A stretch of DNA of 52,500 nt from Glandiceps talaboti (GCF_964340395.1 NC_135556.1:18813642-18866141); one strand, 5' to 3'. Numbered from the stretch's first letter, positions 1-13,922 are shown. The notes: generated by a model not told the origin, from the sequence alone. Translations and numbers: made by a program.

Positions 1-146
1 TTCTCAGCCGAAAGACATTTAGTCGTCCCCATCCGTTCACCGTGTATTGCTCTGGTTAGCTGTATTTTTCAATTAGTTTAGATAGATGGTTTGTCGTAGA
101 ATCTGTTTCCCAGTAAAACAGTATCTATATTTCAATGCTTTTACAG
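1..146 (+). other. 3' end of intron before the receptor's last exon
   Basis: This is non-coding sequence ending in a pyrimidine-rich tract and AG at 145-146. It is read as the end of the last intron of the Cys-loop receptor gene, and nothing else is recognisable in it. Confidence 0.6.
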
Positions 147-437
147 GCACCGAAACGCACGAACGTTGCAGCAACGGGTAACACTAGCAGTGGAAGTGAT
201 CGTCAGAGCAGAGAACGGAGACGTCGATCTACCAATACCACACTTACCGCTATAGAACGCTGCCTAGCGGAATTTGCCATCTCGGGTGTCGCTGACGTAC
301 AGCTAGCTCCATACGAGGACATCCTAACAGATCAGCTAGCAAAGGCAAAACGCATCGATAAGATTGCAAGAATTGCCTTCCCGGGAGTATTCTTTGTTTT
401 TAATGTCCTTTACTGGGTTGGATATCTTTTATTCTAG
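147..437 (+). CDS. Cys-loop ligand-gated ion channel (glycine/GABA-A receptor-like), last exon only
   Basis: This is the 3' end of a gene that begins outside the window. A pyrimidine-rich acceptor ending at 146 (tttcaatgcttttacag) opens a 96-codon exon in phase 0, ending in TAG at 435-437. The first part is a basic, Ser/Thr-rich stretch (RERRRRS) typical of the variable TM3-TM4 cytoplasmic loop. The end, AKRIDKIARIAFP followed by a hydrophobic FFVFNVLYWVGYLLF, matches the conserved pre-TM4 helix and TM4 of anion-selective pentameric receptors, where an 'xIDxxSRxxFPxxFxxFNxxYW' pattern is usual. The product would be a plasma-membrane neurotransmitter- or proton-gated chloride channel subunit. 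The ligand cannot be told because the extracellular domain and TM1-3 are missing. The chain stops right after TM4, as is normal for the family. No AATAAA was seen shortly downstream. Confidence 0.85.
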   Translation, partial: APKRTNVAATGNTSSGSDRQSRERRRRSTNTTLTAIERCLAEFAISGVADVQLAPYEDILTDQLAKAKRIDKIARIAFPGVFFVFNVLYWVGYLLF

Positions 438-738
438 TATACATTCACCATTCAATTACTGTTAGTAAAATTTGTAACTATTTGCACTTTGAGTAGAATA
501 TTTTTCAAATATTCAACAAGTGACGTCATATTAATGACTAAACACGACTGTCTTCATTGAAAACGTCATCCAGGAACCTCTCGAATTGTTTTCGTTTACT
601 GTGCCTAACGATAACATGTTCAAGTTCTAATTTATTAGTAAATGTGACACCAAGTGCTGAATTAACAGTACTTCTCCACATGCACTGACCCACATATGAA
701 AGAGGTTTAAAGTCAAAAGTTTCACACGCACTTAAAAA

Positions 739-740
<2 letters not shown>

Positions 741-785
<45 letters not shown>

Positions 786-825
786 ACACTACACACACAC
801 GTTTACATTTACGTGCGCGCGTACA

Positions 826-868
<43 letters not shown>
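741..868. repeat. (CA)n microsatellite, interrupted
   Basis: There are two long CA runs separated by a short spacer with a CGCGCG core (about 801-828). The Cys/Val-rich minus-strand frame here is a repeat artefact. Confidence 0.95.
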
Positions 869-870
<2 letters not shown>

Positions 871-1015
871 TGTGATTTGTATTGAATCGTTGAGATGTAA
901 TTTTCCATTGTTAATATGTTAAAATAATTGTTTATCTCTTGCTTTTGAAAATGTGAGATTCATTTTTAGTTTAGTGCGTTTTGATTCAATATGTGTGTGT
1001 CTGTCTGTCTATATA

Positions 1016-1051
<36 letters not shown>

Positions 1052-2299
1052 TGTGTGTGAAAGTGTGTATGTGTGTTCGTTACCTTTATGAAATTAGAGT
1101 AATTAATATGAATGAATTTTGCAAATAGAGGACTTGTAATCCGAATAATATTTTCATAATTATCTGTAGTCATCACAATACACAAAATTGATATTATAAT
1201 AACTCCCCTGCAAGGGTCGGGGTAGCCAGAACTAGATTATTGTTTGTAGTTACAAAATATTAACAAGATTGTTTGCAACAGTGATTGTTTCATGGTTACC
1301 ATCATATTTCCCACAATGCACTACTAAGGATATACAAGATGGCGCATTTGCAAATCCTGTATTAAAACCAACCATTTGTAAACATAACCACATTGAAAGT
1401 ATGTAAAGTATTTCATCAAGCCCCATAACAAATAGTTAGACACTCATACATGTATATTCATGGCAAACTTGTTCACTTGTTGTTATACCTTATGCGTATC
1501 CTTGTTAACAAGGTTCCTACAAAAACAGATTCTTCCTGACAAACATGCAAAAAATGCCAATTTGACTCATTAATATGCAGTAAATATTACGCAATGTACG
1601 GCAAAATATGTATAGCAAGCTACAATTCTTACCTAGGGAAACCCTATGGAGATACCCACAACATCCCTCAACAATATCTAAAAGATATGCTAATTAGGGT
1701 AATTTTTATGCACGTGGAAAACTTGCAACAAGTACTGATTCAATAGCACGAATGAGTAAACACTCATATTCATTTAAAATATGCAACAACCTCGTCGAAT
1801 CTAGCCATTACCTTAAAATATATGTCTGCCGAATTCCATCTCCTTTCAGACAGGGGTATTTATGAGATAATGCAGACAGAAAGATATAATTATTAAACAT
1901 AAGCCATCGAAGAGGGCGCTGTAATGATGTATGGAAACGTACCTAAAATGATATGTTTATTCACTTAATTCCCCAACTGAAATGAATGTATCACAGACTT
2001 GTAATAGCGCCCTCATATCTTTGGACAAGGTAAGCAGTCGATCAATAGTATTGGTAATATCACTATTATATATTACAGAAAGTGCCTCGCCTCGCCTCCT
2101 AAGTGTTTCCATAATTTACCACATGAAAGCTTACTCCTCGTCATTTTCAACTGTGACAATAATTTTGTGAGTTCACAATCCAGTTTCCGGTATTCGGCGG
2201 CCATATTGGATTCTAAAATAACATAATTTAGATATAGTTTTGGCCTTTATTCAATTTTTTGGGTGTGATGTGACCTCTGATTGTTTTTCTTCTTCTTCT

Positions 2300-2300
<1 letters not shown>

Positions 2301-2340
<40 letters not shown>
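2301..2340. repeat. (CAA)n microsatellite
   Basis: Uninterrupted CAA trinucleotides follow a short TTC run. Confidence 0.95.
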
Positions 2341-2341
<1 letters not shown>

Positions 2342-2489
2342 TACTAACTTTAATGACATCAGATAAAAAACATTGCATTCACTAATAACAATATGAACCA
2401 GACTGTCTCAAGCCATTGTACATGAACTGATAGGATAAAGTGAATCGTCTTTAAGTCTAAGACATCTAAAATACACATTGCAGCGAAAT

Positions 2490-2715
2490 GAAGGTTACTC
2501 TGATACAGTCACGTAGAAACCCCGTACATTCTATACTTTAAAATAGCAAAACCACTAGTTCTTGCTACATTTAGTCTTAATGAAATAAACCATTGATTTA
2601 AACATACTGCAACTAGACGCATACAGGTGGGCGCAACTGTTTTGATGTCTTTACGTTATTTCATTTCATTTAGGCAAAGTGTAACCAGAAACCGTATTCA
2701 TTCAATCTTGTTAAT
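2490..2715. mobile_element. Dispersed repeat family 1, copy A (MITE-like)
   Basis: This block aligns, with divergence and small gaps, to 30095-30310 in the same orientation. Shared blocks include ttcttgctacattt, aacatactgcaact, tttcatttcattta and ttcaatcttg. It has no coding capacity. Copy B has inverted termini, so a non-autonomous DNA transposon is the likeliest class. The edges of this copy are approximate. Confidence 0.6.
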
Positions 2716-3294
2716 TTACATCAGCATGTGCAGTTTCTTATCAGTTTCTGTTGCACATGGTTGTACATGTATTAAACAGAGAGAATGACTGGTAACTTTC
2801 AACACGCTGTAGGCCTGCGCCTGTTAGAGCACACCTATATATGTCTCGACTTGAAACTTTAAACCTGTAGGCATGCCATGACTTTCTGTACTTCCTAGGG
2901 TAGATATATGAGATAAAAAGGCTTCACAACACTCTCGAATACGGAACTATGCTGATATATATAGTAGGAACAGCATATACCTGCAGTTTTCTTTTAAACT
3001 TTACTCTGTGATTCAACTTTGCTATACAATTAGTGTGATCAATAATGGACACGCATTTAATACGTGATTCGTTTTTGAAATAGTGATTGGAAACGATCGC
3101 CATGTTTACAGTAACATCATATCGTTAAATATACACCCAGGAGGAATGTACCTATGAGGTATAACATTTGTACAAGTTCAGACGTTCTGTCGTGCTTGGT
3201 ATAGGTATACAATGTAGGTAACATTCGAACAGTCGTCCATTTCGTCAACTAAATTCTAACATTCAGCAACAGTCCAAAGAAGCCATCAGAATCT

Positions 3295-3947
<653 letters not shown>

Positions 3948-4496
3948 CTTTGAGAAGACAAATAGAGTCACAATCGTTGACAACATAATAATCTCGTATT
4001 GAAAAATCCTGAAATGCTTCCACAACCGATTTTCGATAGGAAATCTTAGATAATGGACATATGATATGTTTGCGGATATACCTTTCAACGTTTTTTTCAA
4101 TAAAGTTGCTCGGTGTTGACGAGGAATGGGATTGACTTTAATTGTATTACCCTGAGTGCATTCACTTCAAAGTAACTCAGTCAGTGGCATAACGTGCAAT
4201 GTCAACAGTACAGAATCTGTCCCGCTTGCAGTGTACAAATTGGATAAATCAATCACTTTAGGATTCTAAAAATAGATGGTAGTCGGTGCTTTATTCCTCT
4301 TTTCAAGCTACATCCTGCGTTTACGGGTAAAAAAGTTAATCTTAATGGTCTTTTTCCTGAATTACTCGTGGCAATGGTTTTCCACATTTAATGCCAATGT
4401 ATAGAGTTAGAGTTTATTTTAAAATGCAGGCATTTTCTTAATGCCATGGTTTTTCTTCAGCTGGACAGGAACTTTTTTTTGATCCAATATTGTAGC

Positions 4497-4575
4497 TTAG
4501 ATTAGATTGCATTAGATTAGATTAGATTAGATTAGATTAGATTAGATTAGATCGGATCGGATCGGATCGGATCAG
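4497..4575. repeat. (GATTA)n then (GATCG)n pentanucleotide repeat
   Basis: A run of ATTAG units changes into GATCG units at about 4550 by a change within the same 5-bp register. Confidence 0.9.
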
Positions 4576-4850
4576 ATCTAACGTCGAAGAGTTGTGCCCT
4601 GGTACTGTTAAAAAAACATCAAAAACATCAAAAGACAAAAAGAACCATACGTGATTTAGTACAATACAAAATATAATAATTATGAAATATACTAAACATG
4701 AAAGGCTTCATAAAATCACAAATGTGTATGCAATTTAATAAAATACTACATGTGATATGAATAACGTCCATTCGACCCATGCATTCCTCTACCAATCAGT
4801 CGTGATCATTGCGGCCTAGACCTAATTGGTGACTTGTAGATCTACTCTCA

Positions 4851-4989
4851 ACAAACAAACAAACAAACAAACAAACAAACAAACAAACAAGTAAACATAC
4901 ATGCATACATACATACATACATACATACATACATACATACATACATACATACATACATACATACATACATACATACATACATACATACA
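4851..4989. repeat. (AAAC)n then (ATAC)n microsatellite
   Basis: AAAC units (about 4851-4892) are followed by ATAC units (about 4895-4988). Repetitive frames on both strands are artefacts. Confidence 0.96.
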
Positions 4990-6423
4990 AAACAAACATA
5001 TAATTCCACAAAAAACACAGAAAATATATATTACTCATAGACAAGTAAGAATATTAACGATTTTGAATCTCCCCATTTTCTGACATCTTTACAAGTTAAT
5101 AGTTTTCTCCAGAAAGTGATAGAAACCAGATACATGAATAAGAGCATTTTCATGAAGCAAACTCTCCCAAGTAAATTATCTATGTGATGAGTTGTACATC
5201 CTTTTCATGCACAAGTATGAAATGTGGATTAAATAAGAAATTTAATTTATCAAGGCCCATTCACATGTTATAGGATGAAAAAGGGGATTAGGTGTGAACT
5301 GAGGTTTTACCTGTAAATGTATTGCTATTCAGTCCCATTAAACGGATAGGAAATCATCTAGGATAAAACAGTTGTATTTTAGAAAAGAATATTGTCGTTA
5401 CGTCAGACCAAGCAATCATCCAGACAAGACGTTGGGGTCATTACGTACTGACTGCTACACACTGAGTAAGATAAAGTTGATCAAAATGACCTTATTCAGA
5501 ATCTACCCGTCGCGAACACTTCAGGATGAACATAAAGGTACTTACATGACTTAATAGGTGGAATTGTATTGAAGATGGAAGGAATTCGATAGAATACAGT
5601 CCTACTAACAATTTCAGAGAAAGTAAGTAGCTGCAATTTTGCTACCACGCTGAATAGTATATCCACGATGAACCATACTCTATGATATTAAGGTAGTTAT
5701 CAGTGTCTCGTAGTCAAATTTCTATAGATGCAGGAGAGCAAGTCGAGTGCCTAATGACAGATAGTTCAGACTAGATGGTTTCTTATCCTTCTACATACCT
5801 TCAAAATATCGATCTGAAAGTAAATCATTTTAATATGTTTTTTTGCTCGAACATCTGGTGCTCAAAGTAATGAGTCACGTTGATAAATTGCTAACAAATT
5901 TCTCTTATAAGAAATTGAGATTTCGTCAATCGAGTCTTTCTCTGCCACCACGTATTCACCGTGCCATGAAGAGCCACAAACGAGAGATACACGTATGGAA
6001 TTTAAAATAGAATAATGTAAAAAGTGTGAATTCTTGAAAAATATACCGTATGGAGCGGTCGCCACTAGATAAAAACGAAGGAGAAGCAAAGTACACAATT
6101 TGCAAGCAAGTTAAAAAGAACTGCTATGAATTTAACGCTGTATTAAATTCACACAAAAAAATGACTTACTAGATTGCATTGGCTATTACGAAATGTTCAT
6201 CTTATAGTCTCCAGACTTATCTTATCAAGGTATTACAACAACGTTTAAAGTTTTACTCGTTCTGTGACCTATGACACAATTATAGATAAACTACACGTGT
6301 CCATCTCCGCCGATACAACATGTATTTTTTTCTTTGTAGAAACGCGAATTGTAGAACTAACACTGATGTTGGCATATACGTGTCCCAAAATACTAACGTT
6401 AGAAGGACCTCGGCATGCCATTG
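4990..6423. other. Non-coding stretch, nothing recognised
   Basis: This is AT-rich unique-looking sequence. Its open frames are under 80 codons with no recognisable domain and no convincing splice-site pairs, and I see no RNA gene or repeat. Confidence 0.5.
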
Positions 6424-6435
6424 CTTGTTGTTGTT

Positions 6436-6470
<35 letters not shown>

Positions 6471-6490
6471 TGTTGCTGTTGTTGCTGTTG
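6424..6490. repeat. (GGTCGT)n / (GTT)n minisatellite
   Basis: GTT/GTC trinucleotides surround about five ggtcgt hexamers. The Gly-Arg and Asp-His repeat frames here are artefacts. Confidence 0.9.
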
Positions 6491-6682
6491 ACTTTCAAAA
6501 GTGGTTTGCTCTTCAATGACATCATGTTATGGAGATTATCAATGTAATCATCGTACATGCATTCTGAAAGCCTTTAACAACGTTGTACGTTAACTCCTTT
6601 CAATCGATGGTAACATTTGTAATGCACAAATTGTGAATACAAAGGTAGTGAGGCATACTTCTAATAATATTTGGCTACGAAT

Positions 6683-7015
6683 GCCAGAGACGTGCTCTCA
6701 CCAAACAGTCCCTACCATCAAAATGAGACGTGCTCTCACACCAAAGTGGGGGTTCCCAATCAAAAAGTGGCGTGCTCCTATCAAAGAGGAGATCTGTTCT
6801 TACCAAAGAGTGGCTCCCATCAAAATAGAGACTTGCTCCCAAAAAGAATTGTTCCCATTGAAAAAGATATTCTCTCACCAAAGTGGGGATGTTCCCAATC
6901 AAAAGGTGGCCCTGCCAATCAAAAAGAAACATGCTCACATCAAAGAGGAGACGTCACTTTTTGATTGGAAACCCCACTTTAGTGAGAGCATGTATCTTTT
7001 TGATGGGAGCCGCTC
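6683..7015. repeat. Degenerate tandem array with an inverted end (snap-back)
   Basis: About ten diverged units of roughly 25-35 bp, based on cccaatcaaaaagtgg and gtgctctcaccaaag, run to about 6955. At 6956-7015 the same motifs recur as their reverse complement (tttttgattggaaacccc, then ctttttgatgggagc), so the last units can fold back onto the array. Frames on both strands are open and repetitive (Leu-Phe-Asp-Trp-Glu-like units on the minus strand), but no known protein family is recognised. Confidence 0.75.
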
Positions 7016-7039
7016 CCTAAATTTACATAATAACAAACC

Positions 7040-7206
7040 AGGGCCTAGCCTGACCAAATTGGCAAGGGGGGCAGAACTTTGTCTTGGTGCAATCATGCAT
7101 TTAAAATATAGAAAAGTGCTAGTTTACATAACTTTGCATGTCAAAGGATAACCTAACCCCCCAGCTGCCCCCCTTGCCCCGCCACCCCCCCCCCGCAGGC
7201 TACGGT
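7040..7206. mobile_element. Fold-back element with G/C-rich inverted termini
   Basis: The left end (ggcctagcctg, then ggcaaggggggcag) is matched in reverse complement on the right by ctgccccccttgcc and caggctac. The centre is about 80 bp and AT-rich with no coding capacity. This looks like a small non-autonomous element. A flanking target-site duplication is not clear. Confidence 0.6.
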
Positions 7207-9965
7207 ACTGCAAACTACGGAGCTATGTTGACATGAAAGGCAAGTTACAGATTGATATTACGTTCAAGAACAACATTTATTTACAAACACTTACATGTCG
7301 CACAAATGCGTCATGGGAATGGAGACTAGTTTTCTGTTTCGAAAGTTATCCATTCTGCAACTGTCACACGTGTTACCACTTTAATTTTCGAATCATGGTG
7401 ATCGAACAAGACCATTTGATAAGCAACACCCATCAGCTGTTAACGGCTGATTTGCTGCCCCCCCCCTCCCCGCAATACGGTGTTCTCCTGGCCCCGAGGC
7501 TTCGTCACGTGCATCAATATTCCCAACAATTTATATTCACGCTGCCATTAAGAGACATTCAGTGGTCCAACTTCTTATTTCTTTCAGAAGATATTAAAAC
7601 GTTCTTAGTCAATGTTGTTTTAATAAACTGAAGATATTAAAATGTCTTGGGGGATATCATGTTGTTTTGATGGGTCAAGCTAACACACACCGTTGCTATG
7701 GAAACGATATTTTATACATGTCTGAGAAATTAGTGCAAATGAAATAAGGAAACAAATAATTGAACAAAATATTCTGATTGCTTTATCGATCTTGCCTGAT
7801 GTAATTTAGTTGATTTCATTTGATTTTTAAATTTCGTAAAATCATAAGTACAACACGTTTCACTCGAAAAAAAACAACGGTCGACGGCTAAGACTGTGGT
7901 TGTGTAATTGTCACGAATTGCTCAGTTTGTTCAACGTCAGTTTGTTGTGTTTAACAAGGTACACAGTTTTTCTTAATGACAAAGTTTTCTATGCTCTATG
8001 TAAAACGTATGTTTTCAAGAGCATGCCTTCAAGGGTGGTTTAAGAGGAAGATGGGTTGGTAGGGAGACTTTTTTAATTGCTTCCGCCGACCGAAAGAAAA
8101 TGAAAGAAACTGACGATATTGTATCACGTTATGACATCCACACTCATATACATGTTATGGGATTGACGCAAGTGAGTTGTGTCAATCTACGACATTTAAT
8201 ATATTGTATACAAGGTTTTTTTGTTTTTTTTTCACGTTTGCGATTTGGCTTGGATAGATAACAACAAACCAGACGACTACTTTCAACGTTTGCCTTTAGG
8301 AATGAAAACACGTGTCCAGGGTTTGCGACTTTGAACAAAAGTGGGGTATTGTTTGGGATGGCGGAAACACATATATTTTTAATTAGACTTAATCGCAATT
8401 CAGTCATAAAGGTTTTAAATTTTATTACTAAGGTGCTATGTGTGAAATACGATGCGATAAAAAACAAAATATCAAAGAGAGTATACGTAGTTCCCAAAAG
8501 CTTTCTTGTAACATTTGTTGTTGCTCAATGTAATATTTGTACTCGCTACTAGTTCATTCAATCATGATCTGAAGTGCTGTAGGGGGCGCTATCTTCCCCA
8601 CTTTCGGTTTGCAATTGTAATGAGGGCTATAAACGCTATGACTATCTGAACGTATTCGTGTTCGCTTTTGTTATCTGACACATTTGTCAAACTACTCTTT
8701 GAACAGATCTACATCTTACGACAACTTTCTCATTATATATAGGGTTAGGATTAGGGTTAGGGTTAGGATTATGTTGCAAATGATTCCAACACTTTTTAAA
8801 AATATGTATTACAGAACAGAATAGATGTTGAAAAGTATATCGGCAAATATCATGTCAGATAACAAAGGCGAACAAGAATGTGTGTAGCTAAATAAGACAT
8901 GTTTTATAGTTCAAAAATGTCAGCCTTAGGACTGTGTTGACATTTAGCAAGTTGATTGCAGAAGCACGGAAGCCTTTACACTAACTTTTTTAGAAAATAA
9001 AATAACTAAGTGTTGAAGGATTGCTAGTGTATTGAAGTGAAGTGCTTGTATTATTCAAAACGTGGCGCGGTGAATGAGACTTGGAATGTATTTTCTCTAT
9101 TGTCGATTATAATCACGGCAGAATGTGAAGAGATAAAGTGAAATCATTACTTAAAGTGGGTTTCTGTATGCTATCATACTTTCTAACTTTGTCATGGTGA
9201 TTCGTTTGTGACACCCCTGTTCGTCACACTGTGATCGTAAATAAAAGCTAGAATTTCCGTTTCATCTTTAATACCAACAGCACGCTCTTGAGTGTCTAAT
9301 GAACACACTGTAAGCACTCCATCTTTTGAAATCATAAAGACACATTTTGCTCTAACGCGTAGCGGTGTTACAACATATTTTCATCGTTTATACATATCAA
9401 ACATCATACTATTATGCTAGTAGTCGAGCTATTTCCACGCCTATGTTCTGCAACCAGCTCTAATGATTGACACGATCCTTTATAGCTTTCTGTTTTACAT
9501 TGATGATTCACCATTAGATAACTACTTTGAATTGTCTGTTATTTCATAGATTTGTCTGTAGTTGATAAGCCGACTGACTAAACTGTGCTGATCAGCTTTA
9601 GTAAAGTTGCCTTCTCGGAGATCCATTCCTCGGGCATAGAATTTTACGCGAGCGAACAGTGATAAGTAAAAATCAACACAGCGGGAAAGGATTTTACTGT
9701 GTTAACAGTACGACTAGACTTATTCAAATCAGAATCAGACTTAGCTTTTCATAAATACATACCATACACAGAGAATTGTGTGATCTATTGTCGTAGTCAG
9801 GTATTTTGACACAATGCCAGTCTAGTCGGTAAATAAAAAGTGATGGTAGATAGAGTCAGGAAAAAGAAGGAGCATTTTCCCAAGTCTGCTAAACATAACA
9901 AAAATTGACACAGTATTACGCGACATGAATAGCATGCATTGACGTTGGAGAAGATATACGTAGGC
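7207..9965. other. Non-coding stretch with minor motifs
   Basis: No supported gene. A 132-codon frame at 7233-7631 has no recognisable domain and contains low-complexity proline. Minor items are an imperfect palindrome gttgctatggaaac at 7692-7705, which resembles an RFX X-box, and a short TTAGGG-like run near 8740-8771. Confidence 0.5.
8740..8771 (+). repeat. Short interstitial telomere-like repeat
   Basis: Four to five units of the form TTAGGG/TTAGGA (agggttaggattagggttag and onward). It matches the TTAGGG telomere type of most animals but is too short to imply a chromosome-end fusion. Confidence 0.7.
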
Positions 9966-10324
9966 CGTAGGGGTGATATCAATAGTCCAATGGAGGATAA
10001 ACAACTAAATTATTATACTTAGGCCTCAGACCTCCCACCCCCACCCCACCCCTTCTAACTAAATTGGCCAAAATTGTTTCAGACAGCACAATCAATTTCA
10101 GATCACTATTTAGTGGTATGTATAGTGCTATGCATACAAGCAAGTATGTAATGAGTGAAAAAATAGTTCTTTTGTTGACCCTTTACTTTATTTAAGTGCC
10201 ATGAATTTACTATAGCGAGCATTCTTCCATTTCTCAATTGACATTTTTTAAAGAATTATTTGTATTTAGGGGTACAAAACATCCATTACCTGTAAAAGTA
10301 GAATCGATTTTGTAGGATGAGAAC
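9966..10324 (+). mobile_element. Dispersed repeat family 2, copy A
   Basis: This block aligns in reverse complement to 46388-46703. Shared blocks are caatggaggataaa, aaattggccaaaatt, aatagttcttttgttgac, cttccatttctcaatt, ttaggggtac and gtaggatgagaac, where similarity stops in both copies. Copy A has an extra C-rich tract at about 10030-10052. Open frames overlapping its left part are not genes. Confidence 0.8.
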
Positions 10325-12012
10325 GAAAATGGCTTTGTCTTTGTTTATCCTACATTGAACTATTGATCTCGCGCCTTATTTCACGAACGCTATGAGTTCA
10401 GTCTAACGGCCAAACTACATCCGGAGCCATGTGGGCCAGATGTTCACAGGTTCAAAGCCAAATCTAGAATTTTTAAAAATTAAATAACTAACCAACAAAC
10501 AACAGACATTCGATACCTTTGTCTTCCCAGTACTTGAGTTACAAACAGTCATGCATAGATAATGAGTGTACTAGAATTACAACGTGTTCGTGCACACAAA
10601 GTAGTGGCGACGACCTTGAAACGAAGTGTATCTAGACTTACTAGTATGAGACAGTGTCTGTTGTCTTTACACCTACACAAACTGCAATAGATGTTAGGCA
10701 GCATATATGTGGAGAACACGACAATGTGGGTATTGAAAACAGAGACATTTTCCATATGCTGCAAGTCATGATTACCGCAATGTAGTATAAAATATGAAAA
10801 TATTAATATCGAAATTGACACGTGAATGACATTTATATTAATGCATTTATACATCATTTTATTGGGGTTGGTATTTTTTAAATCTTGTATCATGGATTTG
10901 TACAATCAAATAGCTTTAAAAAACAAAATCTGAAACGTTTTAATACAAAATGTAATCTCTCAGTAAGAAGACAAGAAATTGAATTCAATCCTTTTGGATA
11001 AGGTTTTATTTAAATTTTACAATCGATCAAACGAAATGTATTAATTTTGAAACTTAATTTACTCTAATTCACTACAAAAGATAGAAGAACCACTTAGATT
11101 ATAATAATCCTTTTGAGTGATTTTTCTTTAAAATATAAAACCTTAACGTTTCATAGGAGAAACATGGTGGCTTTAGAGTTTAATTTCAAGTCCCTTTACT
11201 GTCCAACGTTACAATTTTTTAATCTTGAAGGTGAGAAAAAGATAATTCAATCGTTTTGTTTTTTTCTTCTTTTCTCGAGTTTCCTCACTTTAGTCTTTCT
11301 TGTACGGGATGTAATTATCTAATCAAACACTTCCTCGAGATGTATTTTCTGATAAAAAAACACCATATGTCAAATTGCAAAATTAATGAAAGTAAGTATT
11401 TTCTGTACCTTACTTTCTTATTGATAACGATGAGGCTTTGTTTGTAATTAACCCCGTTACATATTTTTTGTAGGTTTTATATGATAACCTGTAGATGTAA
11501 AAGTCAAGTAAGCTTAAATGATGCGTCTACGATTTCGTGATTTAGAGCCTAACTGATATCAAAACTCCTCAAGCTAGGATTTTACCATACCTGTGATATA
11601 ATGAATAATGCCTAACTTCTCAAGTATGTATTGACTTTTGTAGAATTGGTTTCTTTTCAGTTTTTTTACTAATCCTTTTACGAATAGCTAAGAATAGATT
11701 TATATGCATGGAACAAGTTAAATTGTAATTTCGAGAGCTGTGTACATTATGTATGTTCTTTATTCGCAATAACACAAATTAATAAATACACATGAAATGA
11801 AAAGAATGAAAATGACAAATGCGACTGGGTGTTGGAAGATAGCTAATTAAAAGCTAGTAGGTGTCCAGTCACCCATCCCCCCCCCCCCGGCTCATGAAAA
11901 ATATAAATTAATCAGATGAAAGAAGAATACGTAGATATAACATTACATGTAAGTTTTCCTTTCCAGAGCCACCTCCACCCCTCGTGGTATTTTTTTCTGT
12001 CCTGTCCTGTCC

Positions 12013-12049
<37 letters not shown>

Positions 12050-13922
12050 TAGTGGTTTGTATACTTTATTTTTTGACAAAATGTGAATAAAAATTTGATA
12101 GAAAAAAACGGATAGGTTTATATAGTTGGGCATTCTGGTGGCTTTTTCTGATTCTGAATGTTGTAACATTGACCACAAGGAAGATTATGGTTTCAGGATC
12201 CTAATACTATAAAGTGAAAGATGCATGTTTTCCAACTTCAATGAAGTTTTTTTTTCTTCTACGGTAAGGTCATGCTACACGACGTTTGGTATTATTACAT
12301 GACCGTATTCGTTTATAATTCATGACTGTTTGCATCAGAGGGTACTTGTATAACGTTAATTTTCAATTATTCATTACCTACTACTGTTGCCCTGTCTCCA
12401 TCCTGTCAATTTTGAAAGGTAGTGAATCTATAGTCTTCAGGCTGTCCCTTCCTGTGGCACCTAAAAGTGCATATGGTGCAGTGTATGCTTAAGCGCTTTG
12501 CTTCGATAAAGAATATTGCGCATCCTACCTTGAAATACGTTATGCACGCCCCTGACAAACCCAAAACACGTGATATCGTAAAGGCAATATCCATAGTCAT
12601 ATTGATGGACAGTCCTTTAACAAATGTATTTTGAGACCATGAACATCTTCTTAATTAATGCTAAATATATGAACTACGTCATGCGAAGGTTGGGCTTCAT
12701 AAACCAGAACATGTTTAACAAGAATATTGTATCCTTTTGAACGCATTTCCACACTCACACTCCAGGCTTAAGCACCATTATAAGTAGTGATATTTGTACA
12801 GCTGAACGATTCGCAAGGTAAGCGTGTATTGGTGACGATTTTGGGAGATCAATGTGTATTTCCGTGTTGTTGTTGTTGTAGTATTCTTCTTGTTTGATAC
12901 CCGAGCGTTTACTTACATTTCGAATCCTCACATTTAATACGATTGTACGTGTTATTTCTATTGACGAAACAAGACCTTAGTGGGAGTTTTAAAGGACAAG
13001 ACTTTATTTGGGAGTTTTAACGAAACCAGACTTTAGTGGGGATTTTGCCAAAGCCTGGTTTTCAATAGTGCGATTTTCCTTAAACGGTACCGTACGTGTG
13101 TTTTACAATGTTATCATCTACAATGCTATGTAGGTACTTACATTGTCTGTATGGATATACGCAAAACACTATCAGAAAACAGAAAAGTAAAGGTTTTGTT
13201 CACCCTACCATATGTCACATAGCAATGTTATTTCTTATTATATTGAACCATTCGAGGATACTCCATCAAATTGACATCTATATTTCGCTAATGCACCGTT
13301 GTTATTCTTTGACGTGTTATAGGCAGCACACTTGATACATAACGTTTCTTATGCACGCAATGGTTTTAGTACCATCTTGCTGCATAACAGCTTTTACGAA
13401 ACAGTTAGTTTATGTTGTATTAAAAATAGAAATATTGCTACTTTTCTAGACCGGAATTATTGCGAAGTTTTTATTGTAAAAACAACTTCAAATATACCGA
13501 TGCAAATTGAGGAGAGTGCTTTTGTGGATTACCGGATATCTGTAAAGAATATGTAGACACGGTTTGAGTTTGATACTCCATTAGTTGTTGGGAGAAAAGA
13601 CGTAAAAATGTTTTTTGTAATCATACTTGTTAATCAAAGAAGCTCTGCATAAGTCGACCGACTGTAATTATTACTAGTACGCCATATTGTTACAATTTCA
13701 CATGTCCACAATATGGTGAGCAGTGCTACAGGTAAAATGCTGAGTTTTGCAACGGGAAACTAACGTAAATGGTTATTCCGATGCTTAAAGACCCCTGTAA
13801 CTTTTTAAATCCAAAGAAGCGAATGTAATATGTATTTGATGATACAAGAACTTTACATTAAATATTTTACTGTTGTTGTTTCAAAATCATTACATTTTTA
13901 TGACTAACCTGTTTATCTGTAG
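10325..13922. other. Non-coding upstream region of the GPCR gene
   Basis: This is AT-rich sequence with a GT microsatellite (about 12014-12049) and three weak repeats of a 'gacttta-gtgggagtttt' motif at about 12968-13045. No gene is supported. A 5' untranslated exon of the GPCR gene may lie here, because its coding exon is preceded by a good splice acceptor. Confidence 0.5.
13895..13922 (+). promoter_or_regulatory. Predicted 3' splice site in the 5' UTR of the GPCR gene
   Basis: A branch-point-like tgactaac (about 13901-13908) and a short pyrimidine stretch end in AG at 13921-13922, 29 bases before the ATG. This suggests that an untranslated first exon is spliced onto the coding exon. Confidence 0.5.

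Larger units (their letters stand above)
438..2489. other. Non-coding flank with CA, GT and CAA microsatellites
   Basis: This is the receptor 3' flank. It holds an interrupted CA tract (741-868), a GT tract (about 1017-1047) and a CAA tract (2301-2340) preceded by TCT repeats. The reading frames here are short or come from the repeats, and I see no supported gene. Confidence 0.6.

Noticed and set aside
6264-6558. Gly-Arg and Asp-His repeat frames
   Set aside because: They come from the GGTCGT/GTT minisatellite.
7233-7631. 132-codon open frame
   Set aside because: It has no recognisable domain, contains a proline low-complexity run, and no splice or start context supports it.
8740-8771. Telomere or chromosome-end signal
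   Set aside because: Only four to five TTAGGG-like units are present, flanked by ordinary sequence, so it is a short interstitial run.
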